Below, one piece after another: positions 50,919-61,220 of a stretch of DNA of 64,000 nucleotides. Within the stretch, counting starts at the first letter, position 1; every line of letters starts with the position of its first letter. The notes beneath the pieces are model-generated. The model saw nothing but the letters and a program-made list of their open reading frames with translations. It did not search any database and was not told the DNA's origin. The position numbers and the translations under genes were made by a program. The stretch is from Nodularia sp. (in: cyanobacteria). GTDB lineage: Bacteria > Cyanobacteriota > Cyanobacteriia > Cyanobacteriales > Nostocaceae. The stretch lies in NCBI GenBank assembly GCA_007692755.1, contig REBL01000159.1, positions 1-64,000 on the forward strand, written 5' to 3'.

Positions 50919-52463
50919 TTAATTTGGCTGTTCCAAGGTTGGGACTACTACAGAGGGAGGGTCTGAGGGTTTTGCTTCCGTAGGTGGTGGCGCTGTGGGT
51001 ATAATTGTCTGATTTGATGGCTTCACAGGTGGGGGTAAGGTGGAATCTTGGCGAGTAGTGGGTAAATTATTTTCCAGCGATCGCGGCGGGGGTAAAGCCT
51101 CACGAGTTGAACGGACTTCTCGCAGCCTTTCTACTAATGACGGCGTAGGATCATCAACCTTAGAAGTGTCTGACGGCTCGGCAGAACTGGTTTGTGGTTT
51201 ACTTTCCGTCGAACTGCTGCTGGTATTTGGAGTTTGCTCTTGAGCAACCGGAATATTACGCTGGCGTTGTCTGGGAGTTGTTGTAACTGGGTTACGTGGC
51301 GAAGAAGTGCGCGAATTTTGTCTGCTGTTATTTTCTTCTTCCTCAGATGAAGATGGCGAATCAGCCAATGGTTTTTCCGGCTCAATTGTGGGCTTTTCAA
51401 AAAGAACTGGTGAAGATGACTGTGGCAGAGAATTAGAAAATAAGGTAGTCAGTCCAAAACCTGCTGCGCCAGCAAAAACGGCTACACCCATACCTATGAA
51501 TAATATTTTTTTAGAAGTACCCGGCTTCTGAGGCATTGTCGGCTTTTGCTGCCGACGAACGAGGTTTTTTTGCGGAATTTTTTTTCGCTGCGGCTGGGGA
51601 GGTAAAACTATAGTTGGTACTGCCTGAGTTGGAAGTGATGGCGGTGTCTTAATTCTACTTCCAGGCAATAATTGCAACCATTCGACAACTGTTGGCGGAC
51701 GAAATTGAGATTCTATCGCCATACCACGCATGACCGCTTCATTCACTGCTGCACTCAGGTGGGGTTGCAGTTCGCGAGGAGAAGGCATTTTTTCGCGATC
51801 GCGCAATAATACTGGTAAGGGAACTTGTGCTGTTAATAAAGCATACAAAGTTGCTGCCAAACCATAAACATCTGTAGCGGGTGTGCGCTGTGCTTGGGTC
51901 AAATACTGTTCCAGGGGAGAATAGCCTTCAGAAACCATTCCAGTATGAGTTTGCCTCACACCATTATTAAATTCGCGGGCAATGCCAAAATCAATCAGTA
52001 TCACTTCCTGAGTGCCTTGACGCAGAATAATATTATCTGGCTTGACATCCCTGTGCAGCAAACCATTGTTATGTACTACCTGTAATGCTGCCCCAATTTG
52101 ACGAATGTAATGAATTGCTGTGGCTTCTGGTAAAGGGATCGCTGGCAATACAAATGCTTCTCCCAAAGTCTCCCCACGAATGTATTCCATCACCATGTAA
52201 GGCAGTGCCTCTTCCACAAAAAAGTCACTGACCCGGACAATATGAGGATGGATACAAGTAGCCAATCTTCTGGCTTCATTCTGGAATTGGCGCTCGAATT
52301 TGGCAAAATTAGAATTTTGGCGCAGTTTTTCATTAATAGTTTTCATAACTACCTCCTGACCCAAGTAATTATGAGTAGCTTTAAACGTAATGCCAAAGCC
52401 ACCGCGCCCTATTTCCTGGATCAGGGTGTATTTGCCACCTTGCAAAGTTGTGCCTGCTAACAT
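50919..52463 (-). CDS. Ser/Thr protein kinase with a disordered Pro/Ser-rich C-terminus
   Basis: [46 protein letters not shown]; one TM at [25 protein letters not shown]. Confidence 0.93.
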   Translation of the reverse strand: MLAGTTLQGGKYTLIQEIGRGGFGITFKATHNYLGQEVVMKTINEKLRQNSNFAKFERQFQNEARRLATCIHPHIVRVSDFFVEEALPYMVMEYIRGETLGEAFVLPAIPLPEATAIHYIRQIGAALQVVHNNGLLHRDVKPDNIILRQGTQEVILIDFGIAREFNNGVRQTHTGMVSEGYSPLEQYLTQAQRTPATDVYGLAATLYALLTAQVPLPVLLRDREKMPSPRELQPHLSAAVNEAVMRGMAIESQFRPPTVVEWLQLLPGSRIKTPPSLPTQAVPTIVLPPQPQRKKIPQKNLVRRQQKPTMPQKPGTSKKILFIGMGVAVFAGAAGFGLTTLFSNSLPQSSSPVLFEKPTIEPEKPLADSPSSSEEEENNSRQNSRTSSPRNPVTTTPRQRQRNIPVAQEQTPNTSSSSTESKPQTSSAEPSDTSKVDDPTPSLVERLREVRSTREALPPPRSLENNLPTTRQDSTLPPPVKPSNQTIIPTAPPPTEAKPSDPPSVVVPTLEQPN

Positions 52464-52827
52464 AGGAAGTTTTGAATTCTGAGTGCTGAGTAAGCAAATT
52501 TATTAATTCTTGACAGTTCAGGCAATTTTAAATCGCCAATCTTTCCCATATCTTCATACAAGGATTTTGGATACAGGGATATTTTATGTTTTGAACTCCC
52601 GAAATGGAAAACCTCTCGCTTATAGTAACAGCTTTGTCTTTTTCAGAATACAGTAGTTGCTAAATGATGACCATTCGTATTGGCATCAAGCACGCCCAAG
52701 TTTTTTGCCCACTGGTAAACAAAGGCCAATCCCCGATTTGCTACTTTTATCAAAGAAATGCTGAAAATCCCGGATAAATAGCAAGACATTTGTACTGTTC
52801 GGACTTGAGTCCAGGGATGACAAATAG

Positions 52828-54591
52828 TCAAACTCCAATATCTGCCCCAAACTTCTTTAAATTATCTTTCCTCCAGTTAGCATCTAATTTCCTATTTGTC
52901 CTGACTTCTAACACCCTAATTCCTTGCTTGGGTAACAGCTTCAACTTTTCTTTTAACTGTGACCAAGAACTAATTAACTCATGCTGCACATTATATGTAG
53001 CACACAACTGAGCAAAATCAATATCCTGGGGAGTGGCAAAAAACTCTTCAAAAGGTGGGTCAAATTTTGCTATGGGTAACATTTCAAAAATACCTCCCCC
53101 ATTGTTATTAATTAAAACAATTGTTAAATGTCCAATAAACTTATTTCTAATTAAAAATCCGTTGGTATCATGTAACAGAGCTAAATCTCCCGTTAGCATC
53201 ACGCTACTTTGCTGCTCATGTGCTATTCCTAAAGCGGTGGAAAGTGTGCCATCAATACCATTTGCACCTCGGTTAAAATAAGGTTTTATGCCTAAATTGT
53301 TCGGTTTCCAGAAAAATTCCACATCCCTTACTGGCATACTGTTGGAAATAAATAATGGTGTTCCCGGTGAGAGAATTTGCGAAATTAACCAAGCAGCTTT
53401 ACTTTCAATTAATTCGTCTATCTTTTCCCAGGTCTGATCAATGTTTTTTCTAACTTTCGCTTCAATTTCACACCATGTTCGTAAATAAACCCCCCGTTCT
53501 CTAGTCCCAATTTCTCTGTGATCTATTTCTTCTATAGATATCCTTAAATGTGTAGTTTTTCCATGCAAAGGGTCGAGGTTTTCATGGCTACTATCTAATA
53601 TCCAGCGTTGGGGTTGTGTAGTAGATAACCAGTGACGCAGTTCTTTACTGGTAGGCATTTCCCCTACCTGAATGACAATTTCTGGCGTTAATTTTTGGGC
53701 AAGTTGCTGATTACGTAAAATGATGTCGTAGGTAGAGATTAAATAGGGATTGAGGTCAGCATAATTTCTGACTGGGGAAAGTCCCTCAGCTAAAACAGGC
53801 CAGTTGAGTGTTTGGGAAAGACGCGCGATCGCTTGACAATATTTCTCTGCTGCTTGAGGTTGGGCTACACCAGCAATGATGATCCCGCGCTCAGATTTTA
53901 ACCACTCTTGGGGAATAGGGAATGGGGAATGGGGAAGAGGTTTAGTAGTTGCTATACCTGCAAAAAAGTCTTCTGGGTGGAATTGTGACTGTAAATCACT
54001 CAGGTCAATTCTATCGGGAATGGGTGCAAGGGGGTCCCGAAAAGGAATATTTAAATGCACTGGCCCCTGTGTCGGCATCTGACAGCGTTCCCAAGCATGA
54101 ATAATTGTTTGCCGTAGATAACCTAGCATTCTCATGTCTGGAGAGGGTTCAGCTAACTCTGCTTGCCAGTTTGGGTAACTACCATATAATTTAACTTGGT
54201 CTATGGTTTGCCCTGAATGGCAATTTCTCAATTCTTGTGGTCTATCGCTGGTTAACACCAACAATGGTACGCGACTTTCTTGAGCTTCAATGATGGCTGG
54301 GTAAAAATTCGCTCCTGCTGTTCCAGAGGTACAAACCAGGGCGACGGGAAGCCCGGTAGCTTTGGCTCTCCCCAAGGCAAAAAAGGCGGCTGAACGCTCA
54401 TCGAGAATAGAAACAGCCTCAATCTCAGGCATTTGCTGGACAAAGGCGACTACTAAAGGTGTTGAACGTGAACCAGGACAAATTACCACACAATTCAATC
54501 CCAGGCGCTTCAGTGTCTCGGTTAAGATATAAGCCCAAAGTTGATTAATATTTTTATAGGCAAATGGTATTAAATTAAACATAGCCATCAA
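52828..54591 (-). CDS. menD: 2-succinyl-5-enolpyruvyl-6-hydroxy-3-cyclohexene-1-carboxylate synthase
   Basis: VVICPGSRSTPLVVAF, ERSAAFFALGRAKATGLPVALVCTSGTAGANFYPAIIEA, GANGIDGTLSTALGIA, NNNGGGIFEMLP; exact start uncertain. Confidence 0.95.
   Translation of the reverse strand: MMAMFNLIPFAYKNINQLWAYILTETLKRLGLNCVVICPGSRSTPLVVAFVQQMPEIEAVSILDERSAAFFALGRAKATGLPVALVCTSGTAGANFYPAIIEAQESRVPLLVLTSDRPQELRNCHSGQTIDQVKLYGSYPNWQAELAEPSPDMRMLGYLRQTIIHAWERCQMPTQGPVHLNIPFRDPLAPIPDRIDLSDLQSQFHPEDFFAGIATTKPLPHSPFPIPQEWLKSERGIIIAGVAQPQAAEKYCQAIARLSQTLNWPVLAEGLSPVRNYADLNPYLISTYDIILRNQQLAQKLTPEIVIQVGEMPTSKELRHWLSTTQPQRWILDSSHENLDPLHGKTTHLRISIEEIDHREIGTRERGVYLRTWCEIEAKVRKNIDQTWEKIDELIESKAAWLISQILSPGTPLFISNSMPVRDVEFFWKPNNLGIKPYFNRGANGIDGTLSTALGIAHEQQSSVMLTGDLALLHDTNGFLIRNKFIGHLTIVLINNNGGGIFEMLPIAKFDPPFEEFFATPQDIDFAQLCATYNVQHELISSWSQLKEKLKLLPKQGIRVLEVRTNRKLDANWRKDNLKKFGADIGV
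53910..53937. repeat. Heptamer STRR (GGGGAAT)4, degenerate, inside menD
   Basis: GGGGAAT AGGGAAT GGGGAAT GGGGAAG within the menD reading frame. Confidence 0.8.
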
Positions 54592-54699
54592 ATAATTTTA
54601 CGTTTTAAATTTTGTATAGTTAGATTCGATTTAAAATCCCTCTGGGAAAGTTGGGCTTTTCCACTTTCCGCTAAATGTCAAATTCACTCTCAAAGTCTT

Positions 54700-55068
54700 A
54701 TGGATTGCATTCATTTAACTGATATTCGCTGCTATGGCTACACTGGGTATCTACCAGAAGAACAGGTCTTAGGGCAATGGTTTGAGGTGGATGTGAAGTT
54801 ATGGTTAGATATCTCCACAGCTGCCAAGACTGACGCAATTGAAGATACTCTCGATTATCGCAGCGTCATTAGCTCGATACAACATCTGGTGAAAACAGCT
54901 AAGTTTGCTTTGCTGGAAAGGTTAGTGGGTGCGATCGCTGATTCTATCCTGCAACAGTGCGATCGCGTCACACAAGTTCAAGTCATTGTCAGTAAACCCG
55001 CCGCACCTATTCCAGATTTTGGCGGCAGAATTAGCATTGAACTTACTAAACTTAGGTCTAACCTCTGA
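54700..55068 (+). CDS. folB: Dihydroneopterin aldolase
   Basis: MDCIHLTDIRCYGYTGYLPEEQVLGQWFEVDVKLWLD ... DTLDYRSVISSIQHLVKTAKFALLERLVGAIADSIL. Confidence 0.95.
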   Translation: MDCIHLTDIRCYGYTGYLPEEQVLGQWFEVDVKLWLDISTAAKTDAIEDTLDYRSVISSIQHLVKTAKFALLERLVGAIADSILQQCDRVTQVQVIVSKPAAPIPDFGGRISIELTKLRSNL

Positions 55069-55496
55069 AGTTCTGGTGTGTTTTTCCCTACTCAGAAATT
55101 ATCTAAGTAGAGAAATAAGGCATAAGTATATTATACCAAGCTGTTGATCAGCTTTACGCCATCAAACAGCTTGGGTTATGCTTCAAGAGTTCTCAAAGCA
55201 TTAAAATTATAATTTCCTGATATTTTTGGATAAAATAATTTCATAAAAAAGATTTTATCTCGTTTCTATCAGGTTCGGTTGACCACTTCTAATTAAAGTA
55301 GTTTGGGTAGAGGCTTTGCGTTGGCGTAGCCTTTTCGTAGAGTAACCCAACATCCTGGACAGCATAGGGTTTCATGTTACTCAACCCAATCTACACAAAT
55401 ACATTTTATTATCAGTATTCATGGGAATTTGATATCAAATAATTGCTTCGTTGTATAACAGAAATTATTCCTCAAACTGACCAACTAACTATTTGT

Positions 55497-56678
55497 TTAT
55501 TTGTTAGACTGTAAAAATTTCTGCAAAGCCGCTTGCATTTTTGGTTGTTGAATATAAACTTCTGCCGCCTCAATTAAATTATTGATATTCTCTTCACTCA
55601 CATCATCAATATCATCACTTAAGGGTTTACCCGTTAACTCCCTATCAAGCCTAAATTGCAACCGTAAAACCCGCTCATCAATAATTTTATTAGTGATGTA
55701 CTCATGAACAATTGAAGAAGCATCCAACAACACACCGATGATCGGCTGGGCCCATTGTAACAGCCCCCAGCCTTGCGCTTTTTCAAATGGGATGATTCGT
55801 GTGAGGTCTCCAGTACCTATGGAGAGAACGCTAATATCTTCAATTTTATGCCCTAATCTTAGAGCTTCCGCAATTGCACAGCTAGAGGGGTTATTAGCCG
55901 CAATACCACCATCAATTGCAGAGTAGATACTTTTAATTGAATAGCTAGAGGTGTTATCGGGGATATGTTCCCAAGGAGAATCTATTAAAGCTTGTCGTTT
56001 TCTTCCTTCATAGTTTTTGATAGTACGAGTTTGACCTTTCCCTGTGCCACTGGTTATCCTAATCTGGATATTGTTATATATATTACTAGTTGAACATGAC
56101 TGTTCACATAATGTTATGGAATCCGCAGTTGCACCTTGCGCTGTTCCATTGATTCTTTTTTCTAGTTTATGTGCCGGGAAAAAAGTTGGAGCAGAAGCCG
56201 AACAAAGACAGGCTTCCCATAAAGGCACATTGCCATAACTAGCATCTTCATGCCAGCTTTTAAATACTATTGGCTCTCTGCCAATGGTATCGTAAGCAAA
56301 TATTAATAGTAACAGATCGGTAATATCTAATAGTTTGGTATTTCCTAGAATGTCTCTGAGGACTGTAGTCAAACCCTCATCTGAAAATTTGGGAGCAGAT
56401 AAACCATACTTTAGTAGTAAAGGAATTCGCTTCAATGAAAAACGACTTCTGTAAGGGAAAATAACAGCGCCTTTTTCTTTATATATTTCAATAATTTCTT
56501 CGCTAGTTAGTCCTGCCGCAATCCCAGCTGCTAAAATTGACCCTGTAGAAGTTCCAGCAATTAAGTCAAAGTACTTGTTTAAAGGTTGACCAATTTCCTT
56601 CTGAATTTCCGCCAGCATCTTTGCGGCAATTACTCCGCGAATACCCCCACCGTCTAAACTTAAAATCCGAAAGGGCAT
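55497..56678 (-). CDS. Patatin-like phospholipase with an inserted GTGxGQxRTI module
   Basis: LSLDGGGIRGVIAAKML, GTSTGSILA nucleophile elbow, AIDGGIAANNPS catalytic Asp; insertion at residues ~176-248. Confidence 0.9.
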   Translation of the reverse strand: MPFRILSLDGGGIRGVIAAKMLAEIQKEIGQPLNKYFDLIAGTSTGSILAAGIAAGLTSEEIIEIYKEKGAVIFPYRSRFSLKRIPLLLKYGLSAPKFSDEGLTTVLRDILGNTKLLDITDLLLLIFAYDTIGREPIVFKSWHEDASYGNVPLWEACLCSASAPTFFPAHKLEKRINGTAQGATADSITLCEQSCSTSNIYNNIQIRITSGTGKGQTRTIKNYEGRKRQALIDSPWEHIPDNTSSYSIKSIYSAIDGGIAANNPSSCAIAEALRLGHKIEDISVLSIGTGDLTRIIPFEKAQGWGLLQWAQPIIGVLLDASSIVHEYITNKIIDERVLRLQFRLDRELTGKPLSDDIDDVSEENINNLIEAAEVYIQQPKMQAALQKFLQSNK

Positions 56679-56771
56679 ATCTAACTAAACTCCGTGTAAT
56701 ATTATTATTAAGTAATAGCTTTTAATATTTACCATTGTCAAGTTAGAAAATTAACTTTCGGTTGATTGGCA

Positions 56772-56876
56772 ATTGGCGATAACACTACTATTGGTGCTGG
56801 TAGCGTAGTTGTTAAACATATTCCGGCAAATGTTGTTGCTGCTGGCAATCCTTGCCGAATTATTCGGCATTTATAA
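56772..56876 (+). pseudogene. 3' remnant of a hexapeptide-repeat (LbH) sugar O-acetyltransferase
   Basis: Frame reads IGDNTTIGAGSVVVKHIPANVVAAGNPCRIIRHL*, the canonical C-terminus of maltose/galactoside O-acetyltransferases; no upstream domain. Confidence 0.75.
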
Positions 56877-56887
56877 ATTGCTAATTT

Positions 56888-57268
56888 TCAGATTTTATAA
56901 CCTCTAGCAAGCCAATAATGCCAATCTGCGATCGCTTCTTTAGTGTCAGTATCAGTATGAATTGCTACTAAATCTGATAGCTTGGCAGTAAACACGTCTT
57001 CATCCTGACCATGAGGATAAACCACTTCCACATACATATCTGTTAAACATTCATCGTCTGGTGCCATTCCCAGCACCTCAACTTTTTGCTCCTCAACTGC
57101 GGATGTTTTGCCTGATTTCTTCGTCAACTTAGCCATAAACGGCACATTCAGGTTGTCATCAAGGTAGTTGTACCAACCCATCACCCTGTCTTTTTGATCC
57201 TCAGCATCGACAATTATCTCTGTTTTAATGCGATGCTCTCTATTCTCGTCGCGTTCAACACTAGGCAT
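56888..57268 (-). CDS. Conserved cyanobacterial protein (calcium-binding-protein-like annotation family)
   Basis: MPSVERDENREHRIKTEIIVDAEDQKDRVMGWYNYLDDNLNVPFMAKL ... KEAIADWHYWLARGYKI; start trimmed to internal Met. Confidence 0.6.
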   Translation of the reverse strand: MPSVERDENREHRIKTEIIVDAEDQKDRVMGWYNYLDDNLNVPFMAKLTKKSGKTSAVEEQKVEVLGMAPDDECLTDMYVEVVYPHGQDEDVFTAKLSDLVAIHTDTDTKEAIADWHYWLARGYKI

Positions 57269-57327
57269 AAGATAAAAGCTTATGTATGATGCACCTTGAT
57301 ATGGTATAGCGCTTTGGCGATTTCCTG

Positions 57328-57966
57328 TCAATTTCCTATTTGCTGTTTTACCCAATCACGGAAAGAGCGAATCATTGGTATTTCCCCAATATTTAGACTT
57401 TCTTGCAGAAATCGGGGAATTTCAGTTGTTAAAGGCAGATTGGCAAAAGTCGGCGAAACATCACAAGGAAGATATACACCTTCTCCCAATTGGTAAATCT
57501 GCATTACAGGTTCCTCATAACGCCAAACCTCTGGTACACCCAAAGCCTGATATATAGGAAGTCGGTCAACAGAAGTGCTGGTGTAGTCTACCTCAATTAC
57601 TAAATCAGGTGGTGGATCTTGGCTTAAATCGAGATTTTGCTGATGACGCATCACAGGTTCATTCTGGATGTAAAAACTCGAATCTGGTTCCACACCCCGC
57701 TGTAAGTCCTGGCGCTTACAAGTCACGGAACCAGTGCTTTTTAGGTTGAGGTTGAGTTCCTCCGCCAAAGCAAAAACTAAGTGTTCCAGCAGTCTATTAT
57801 TATGCTCATGGGGCATTAAAGGAGTGATAATTTCCAGGGTTCCGTGGTCATAAGCCAGACGCGTCGCCCGATTATCCCCCATTTGCGCGAGGATAGTTTC
57901 AAAGGTATGCCAACTGATGTTGGACAGTATGGCGCTTTGGGAATGAGTGGGTGCAGTCATCACCAT
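57328..57966 (-). CDS. Uma2 family (DUF820) putative endonuclease, copy 1
   Basis: GTLEIITPLMPHEHNNRLLEHLVFALAEEL, DSSFYIQN, PPPDLVIEVDYTSTS PD-(D/E)XK core. Confidence 0.85.
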   Translation of the reverse strand: MVMTAPTHSQSAILSNISWHTFETILAQMGDNRATRLAYDHGTLEIITPLMPHEHNNRLLEHLVFALAEELNLNLKSTGSVTCKRQDLQRGVEPDSSFYIQNEPVMRHQQNLDLSQDPPPDLVIEVDYTSTSVDRLPIYQALGVPEVWRYEEPVMQIYQLGEGVYLPCDVSPTFANLPLTTEIPRFLQESLNIGEIPMIRSFRDWVKQQIGN

Positions 57967-58029
57967 AGGACTTATCCTCCGGTTTTCTACCAAGATATCA
58001 AAGAAATGAGCAGGCGATCTCGCCTAACT

Positions 58030-59655
58030 TTATTTACGCCTAAAATTCCGGATAATTTGTTTGGCTGCATCAATCCCCGAATTAGCAGCACCTTCCATAA
58101 AACCTTGCCACTCATAAAATGAATTAGTGTGTTCACCGGCAAAATACAAATTATCTACTGGTGTGCCTTCATTTCCAGCAATAGTTGTAAAATAGCCTGG
58201 TTGATTGCAGGTATAACTTCCTTTAGATAATGGGTTAATTAACCAATTTTCCAAATGTGCTAAATACTGATTATCCTTAATGCGGACTGCTGAATTTTCT
58301 GCCCCAGGAAAGATCAGATTTAGGTCTTTGATAAAATTAGCCGTTTCTTTGCGGATGTTTTTAGGTTTCAGTCCTGCACCTAAATTTCCACCAGTGTAAT
58401 TTGTCAACACAGCCCGAATAGCAGAGGCTTTGCTAGGGTTCGTTTCCCAAGTATCTTGAATAAAAGGTAAATCAGCGTAAGCATTACCATTACTTCCCAA
58501 AGTAGACCAAGGGCGACCATTAAAGCCCACCATTAGTTTTGAATGGGTTCCGTAAACTAAATTGTTAATAGCCGTAAGTTTCCATTCAGGCAATTGTAGC
58601 CCTTGTAAATCCACTTCTCTTAAAGTTGAAAAAGGAATAGCAAACACCACAGCATCAAATTTTTCAATGGTACTATCATTAAAAAATAATTCAACTTTTC
58701 CTGAGCTATCCTTCCTAACTGCTATCAGCTTTTTACCATATTTAATTTGTCCTGAAAGCCGATTTTTTAAGCCTTCAGCAATCTGCTGATTACCGCCAAT
58801 CACATGATAACGCTCATCACTAAACACACCAAACGGTCGAAAGTTGGAACGCTTATCTGCATTAATAAATAGCAAAAAATTAATACAACTTTGTTCGTCT
58901 AATTCTCGACCATATTCAGCAGTATAGGCAGATTTCAGCACATTCTTAATCAAATTTCCCGCGCCACGACTATCTAGATAATCTTGAAGATTGGTAAAGT
59001 CTAAAATTCTTTCAGATTCAGTAAAATTGTTAGCAGTTGGTTGTTTAATTTGCCTTAAGTCATTTCTCATGACATTCACAAAACTGCGAAATTCATCAAC
59101 TACTGCTGACTCGGTATAACGTTGATTATTAAAGTAGTAAAATACGTCCCCTGGTTCTTTCGATAAATCCTCTAACTGTAGCTTAAACTCCTTGACATAT
59201 CCCAGCATTGTCTTGTGTAGATTGTCAATAAACTCGCCACCTCGTTCCGCAACTTGGCCAGGAAACACACCACCCAGCGAGTAACAACGTCCTCCTGTGC
59301 GATCGCTAGCTTCATAGAGAGTCGCCTGAATTCCTCTTCCTTTCTGCTGGAGTTCGTAACCACAAGCCAGTCCCGCTAAACCAGCCCCAACAATTGCTAT
59401 TTTCGCATCTATAGATGGACGTGCAGCCAAAGCGCGGTGAACATAGCCAGAACCTAAACCAATGCTTCCACCCACTAAAGTCAGTTTCCCCAAATCGGCC
59501 AGAAAATCCCGCCGTTTAGTTTTGCGAACCGAAATCATGTCCTCAATAGCAGAAATTCGTTCCCACCCTTCGCTAGTCGAGATATTGTGCTGTTGACAAT
59601 AACGAACAACCCGAATTGTATGTGCTAATTTTCTAAAAAGTTGTGAATGACTCAT
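58030..59655 (-). CDS. FAD-dependent amine oxidase with Tat-like signal
   Basis: KRRDFLADLGKLTLVGG Tat-like; IAIVGAGLAGLACGYELQQKGRGIQATLYEASDRTGGRCYSL FAD motif; NLYFAGEHTNSFYEWQGFMEGAANSGIDAAKQII. Confidence 0.9.
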   Translation of the reverse strand: MSHSQLFRKLAHTIRVVRYCQQHNISTSEGWERISAIEDMISVRKTKRRDFLADLGKLTLVGGSIGLGSGYVHRALAARPSIDAKIAIVGAGLAGLACGYELQQKGRGIQATLYEASDRTGGRCYSLGGVFPGQVAERGGEFIDNLHKTMLGYVKEFKLQLEDLSKEPGDVFYYFNNQRYTESAVVDEFRSFVNVMRNDLRQIKQPTANNFTESERILDFTNLQDYLDSRGAGNLIKNVLKSAYTAEYGRELDEQSCINFLLFINADKRSNFRPFGVFSDERYHVIGGNQQIAEGLKNRLSGQIKYGKKLIAVRKDSSGKVELFFNDSTIEKFDAVVFAIPFSTLREVDLQGLQLPEWKLTAINNLVYGTHSKLMVGFNGRPWSTLGSNGNAYADLPFIQDTWETNPSKASAIRAVLTNYTGGNLGAGLKPKNIRKETANFIKDLNLIFPGAENSAVRIKDNQYLAHLENWLINPLSKGSYTCNQPGYFTTIAGNEGTPVDNLYFAGEHTNSFYEWQGFMEGAANSGIDAAKQIIRNFRRK

Positions 59656-59798
59656 TAGGTAGTACAGCCTTTCTATTAGCGAATGATGTTATCGACTGTA
59701 CTCAGTATATTATAAGTGTAAGTAATTACGACAAAATCAAAGATATAAACGCAAGATATGAGTATATATAAATTTACTTTTACACAGGCGATCGCCTG

Positions 59799-60437
59799 TC
59801 AATTTCCTCTTTGCTGTTTTACCCAATCACGGAAAGAGCGAATCATCGGTATTTCCCCAATATTTAAACTTTCTTGCAGAAACCGGGGAACTTCAGTTGT
59901 TAAAGGCAGATTAGCAAAAGTCGGCGACACATCACAAGGAACATATACACCTTCTCGCAACTGGTAAATCTGCATTACAGGTTCGTCATAACGCCAAACC
60001 TCTGGTACACCCAAAGCCTGATATATAGGGAGTCGGTCAATCGAAGCGCTGGTGTAGTCTACCTCAATTATCAAGTCAGGTGGTGGGTCTTCGCTTAAAT
60101 CGAGATTCTGCTTACTTCGCATCACAGGTTCATTCTGAATGTAAAAACTCGAATCTGGTTCCACACCCCTTTGTAAATCTTGGCGCTTAAAAGTCACAGA
60201 ACCAGTGCTTTTCAGATTGAGATTCAATTGTTCTGCTAGATTATCAATCAACTTTTCTATCAGTCTTTTATTATGCTCATGGGGCATTAAAGGAGTGATA
60301 ATTTCCAGTGTTCCGTGGTCATAAGCCAGGCGCGTTGCCCGATTATCCCCCATTTCTGCGAGGATAGTTTCAAAAGTGTGCCAACTAATGTTTGACAGTA
60401 TGGCGCGTTGGGAATGAGTGGGTGCAGTCATCACCAT
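59799..60437 (-). CDS. Uma2 family (DUF820) putative endonuclease, copy 2
   Basis: Near-identical to 57328-57966, including flanking DNA. Confidence 0.85.
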   Translation of the reverse strand: MVMTAPTHSQRAILSNISWHTFETILAEMGDNRATRLAYDHGTLEIITPLMPHEHNKRLIEKLIDNLAEQLNLNLKSTGSVTFKRQDLQRGVEPDSSFYIQNEPVMRSKQNLDLSEDPPPDLIIEVDYTSASIDRLPIYQALGVPEVWRYDEPVMQIYQLREGVYVPCDVSPTFANLPLTTEVPRFLQESLNIGEIPMIRSFRDWVKQQRGN

Positions 60438-60767
60438 AGGACTTATCCTCCGGTTCTCTAGCAAGATATCAAAGGAGTTAGCAGGCGATCTGCTTTACAG
60501 CAGTGCGATCGCCTCTTGGTTAACCTACTCTTAGTGAATATCATTACATATACTACTTGACGACGTTAAGATGCAGGTGTATAGTAAAGAAAATAAATAA
60601 ATTCAGTATAATAACCCAGCAAAAACTATTGCTTAGGGAAAATTTTTAGTATATATTCATAAATAGTTAATGAGAAGCCCCTCCTTACATAGTAATAGGG
60701 GCATTGTTGCTTAAATTTGTTTAAATAATCAACTTCATGCAGTTGGACTAAACTGCTCTAATTAATT

Positions 60768-61016
60768 ATGGCAAACTTGCCTTCAAATAACAACCCGAAC
60801 CCCATGCCTGATCCAAGTCCTTCAGGCGTATCACTTAGCTTTCAGGTTTCAAAAAATGAGATAGTTGCTTTTTTTGTTCCATTTTTGATGCTTGGGGCTG
60901 GCTTTCCTTTTCCTAATAATCAAATCCAAAACGTCAATCAAAGCCAGCACTGTTCAGTGGAACAACCAATCAGCACATCAGTATCACCTAATATGCCATT
61001 AACTCGCAAAGACTAA
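60768..61016 (+). CDS. Small hypothetical protein
   Basis: 82-aa ATG ORF with hydrophobic segment EIVAFFVPFLMLGAGFPF; no recognised family. Confidence 0.3.
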   Translation: MANLPSNNNPNPMPDPSPSGVSLSFQVSKNEIVAFFVPFLMLGAGFPFPNNQIQNVNQSQHCSVEQPISTSVSPNMPLTRKD

Positions 61017-61220
61017 AACAAATTACCCTCAAGCTAAAAAGCCTGGGGGTAAACAAAGCCTGCTTATCCAAGCTAAAACCCATATCTACTAATTTTGTAT
61101 TTAAATATAAAAGACTCCAAACACGTCTATAAAACTCAAAAAACTCAATCTTCCTCTCTGCGCCTCTACGTCTCTGCGTGAAACTCTTATCTTAAATTAT
61201 CTTTCCTCCTCCTTTCAAAC

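Noticed and set aside
52643-52831. 62-aa minus-strand ORF between the STK and menD
   Set aside because: No RBS or family features noted; likely spurious.
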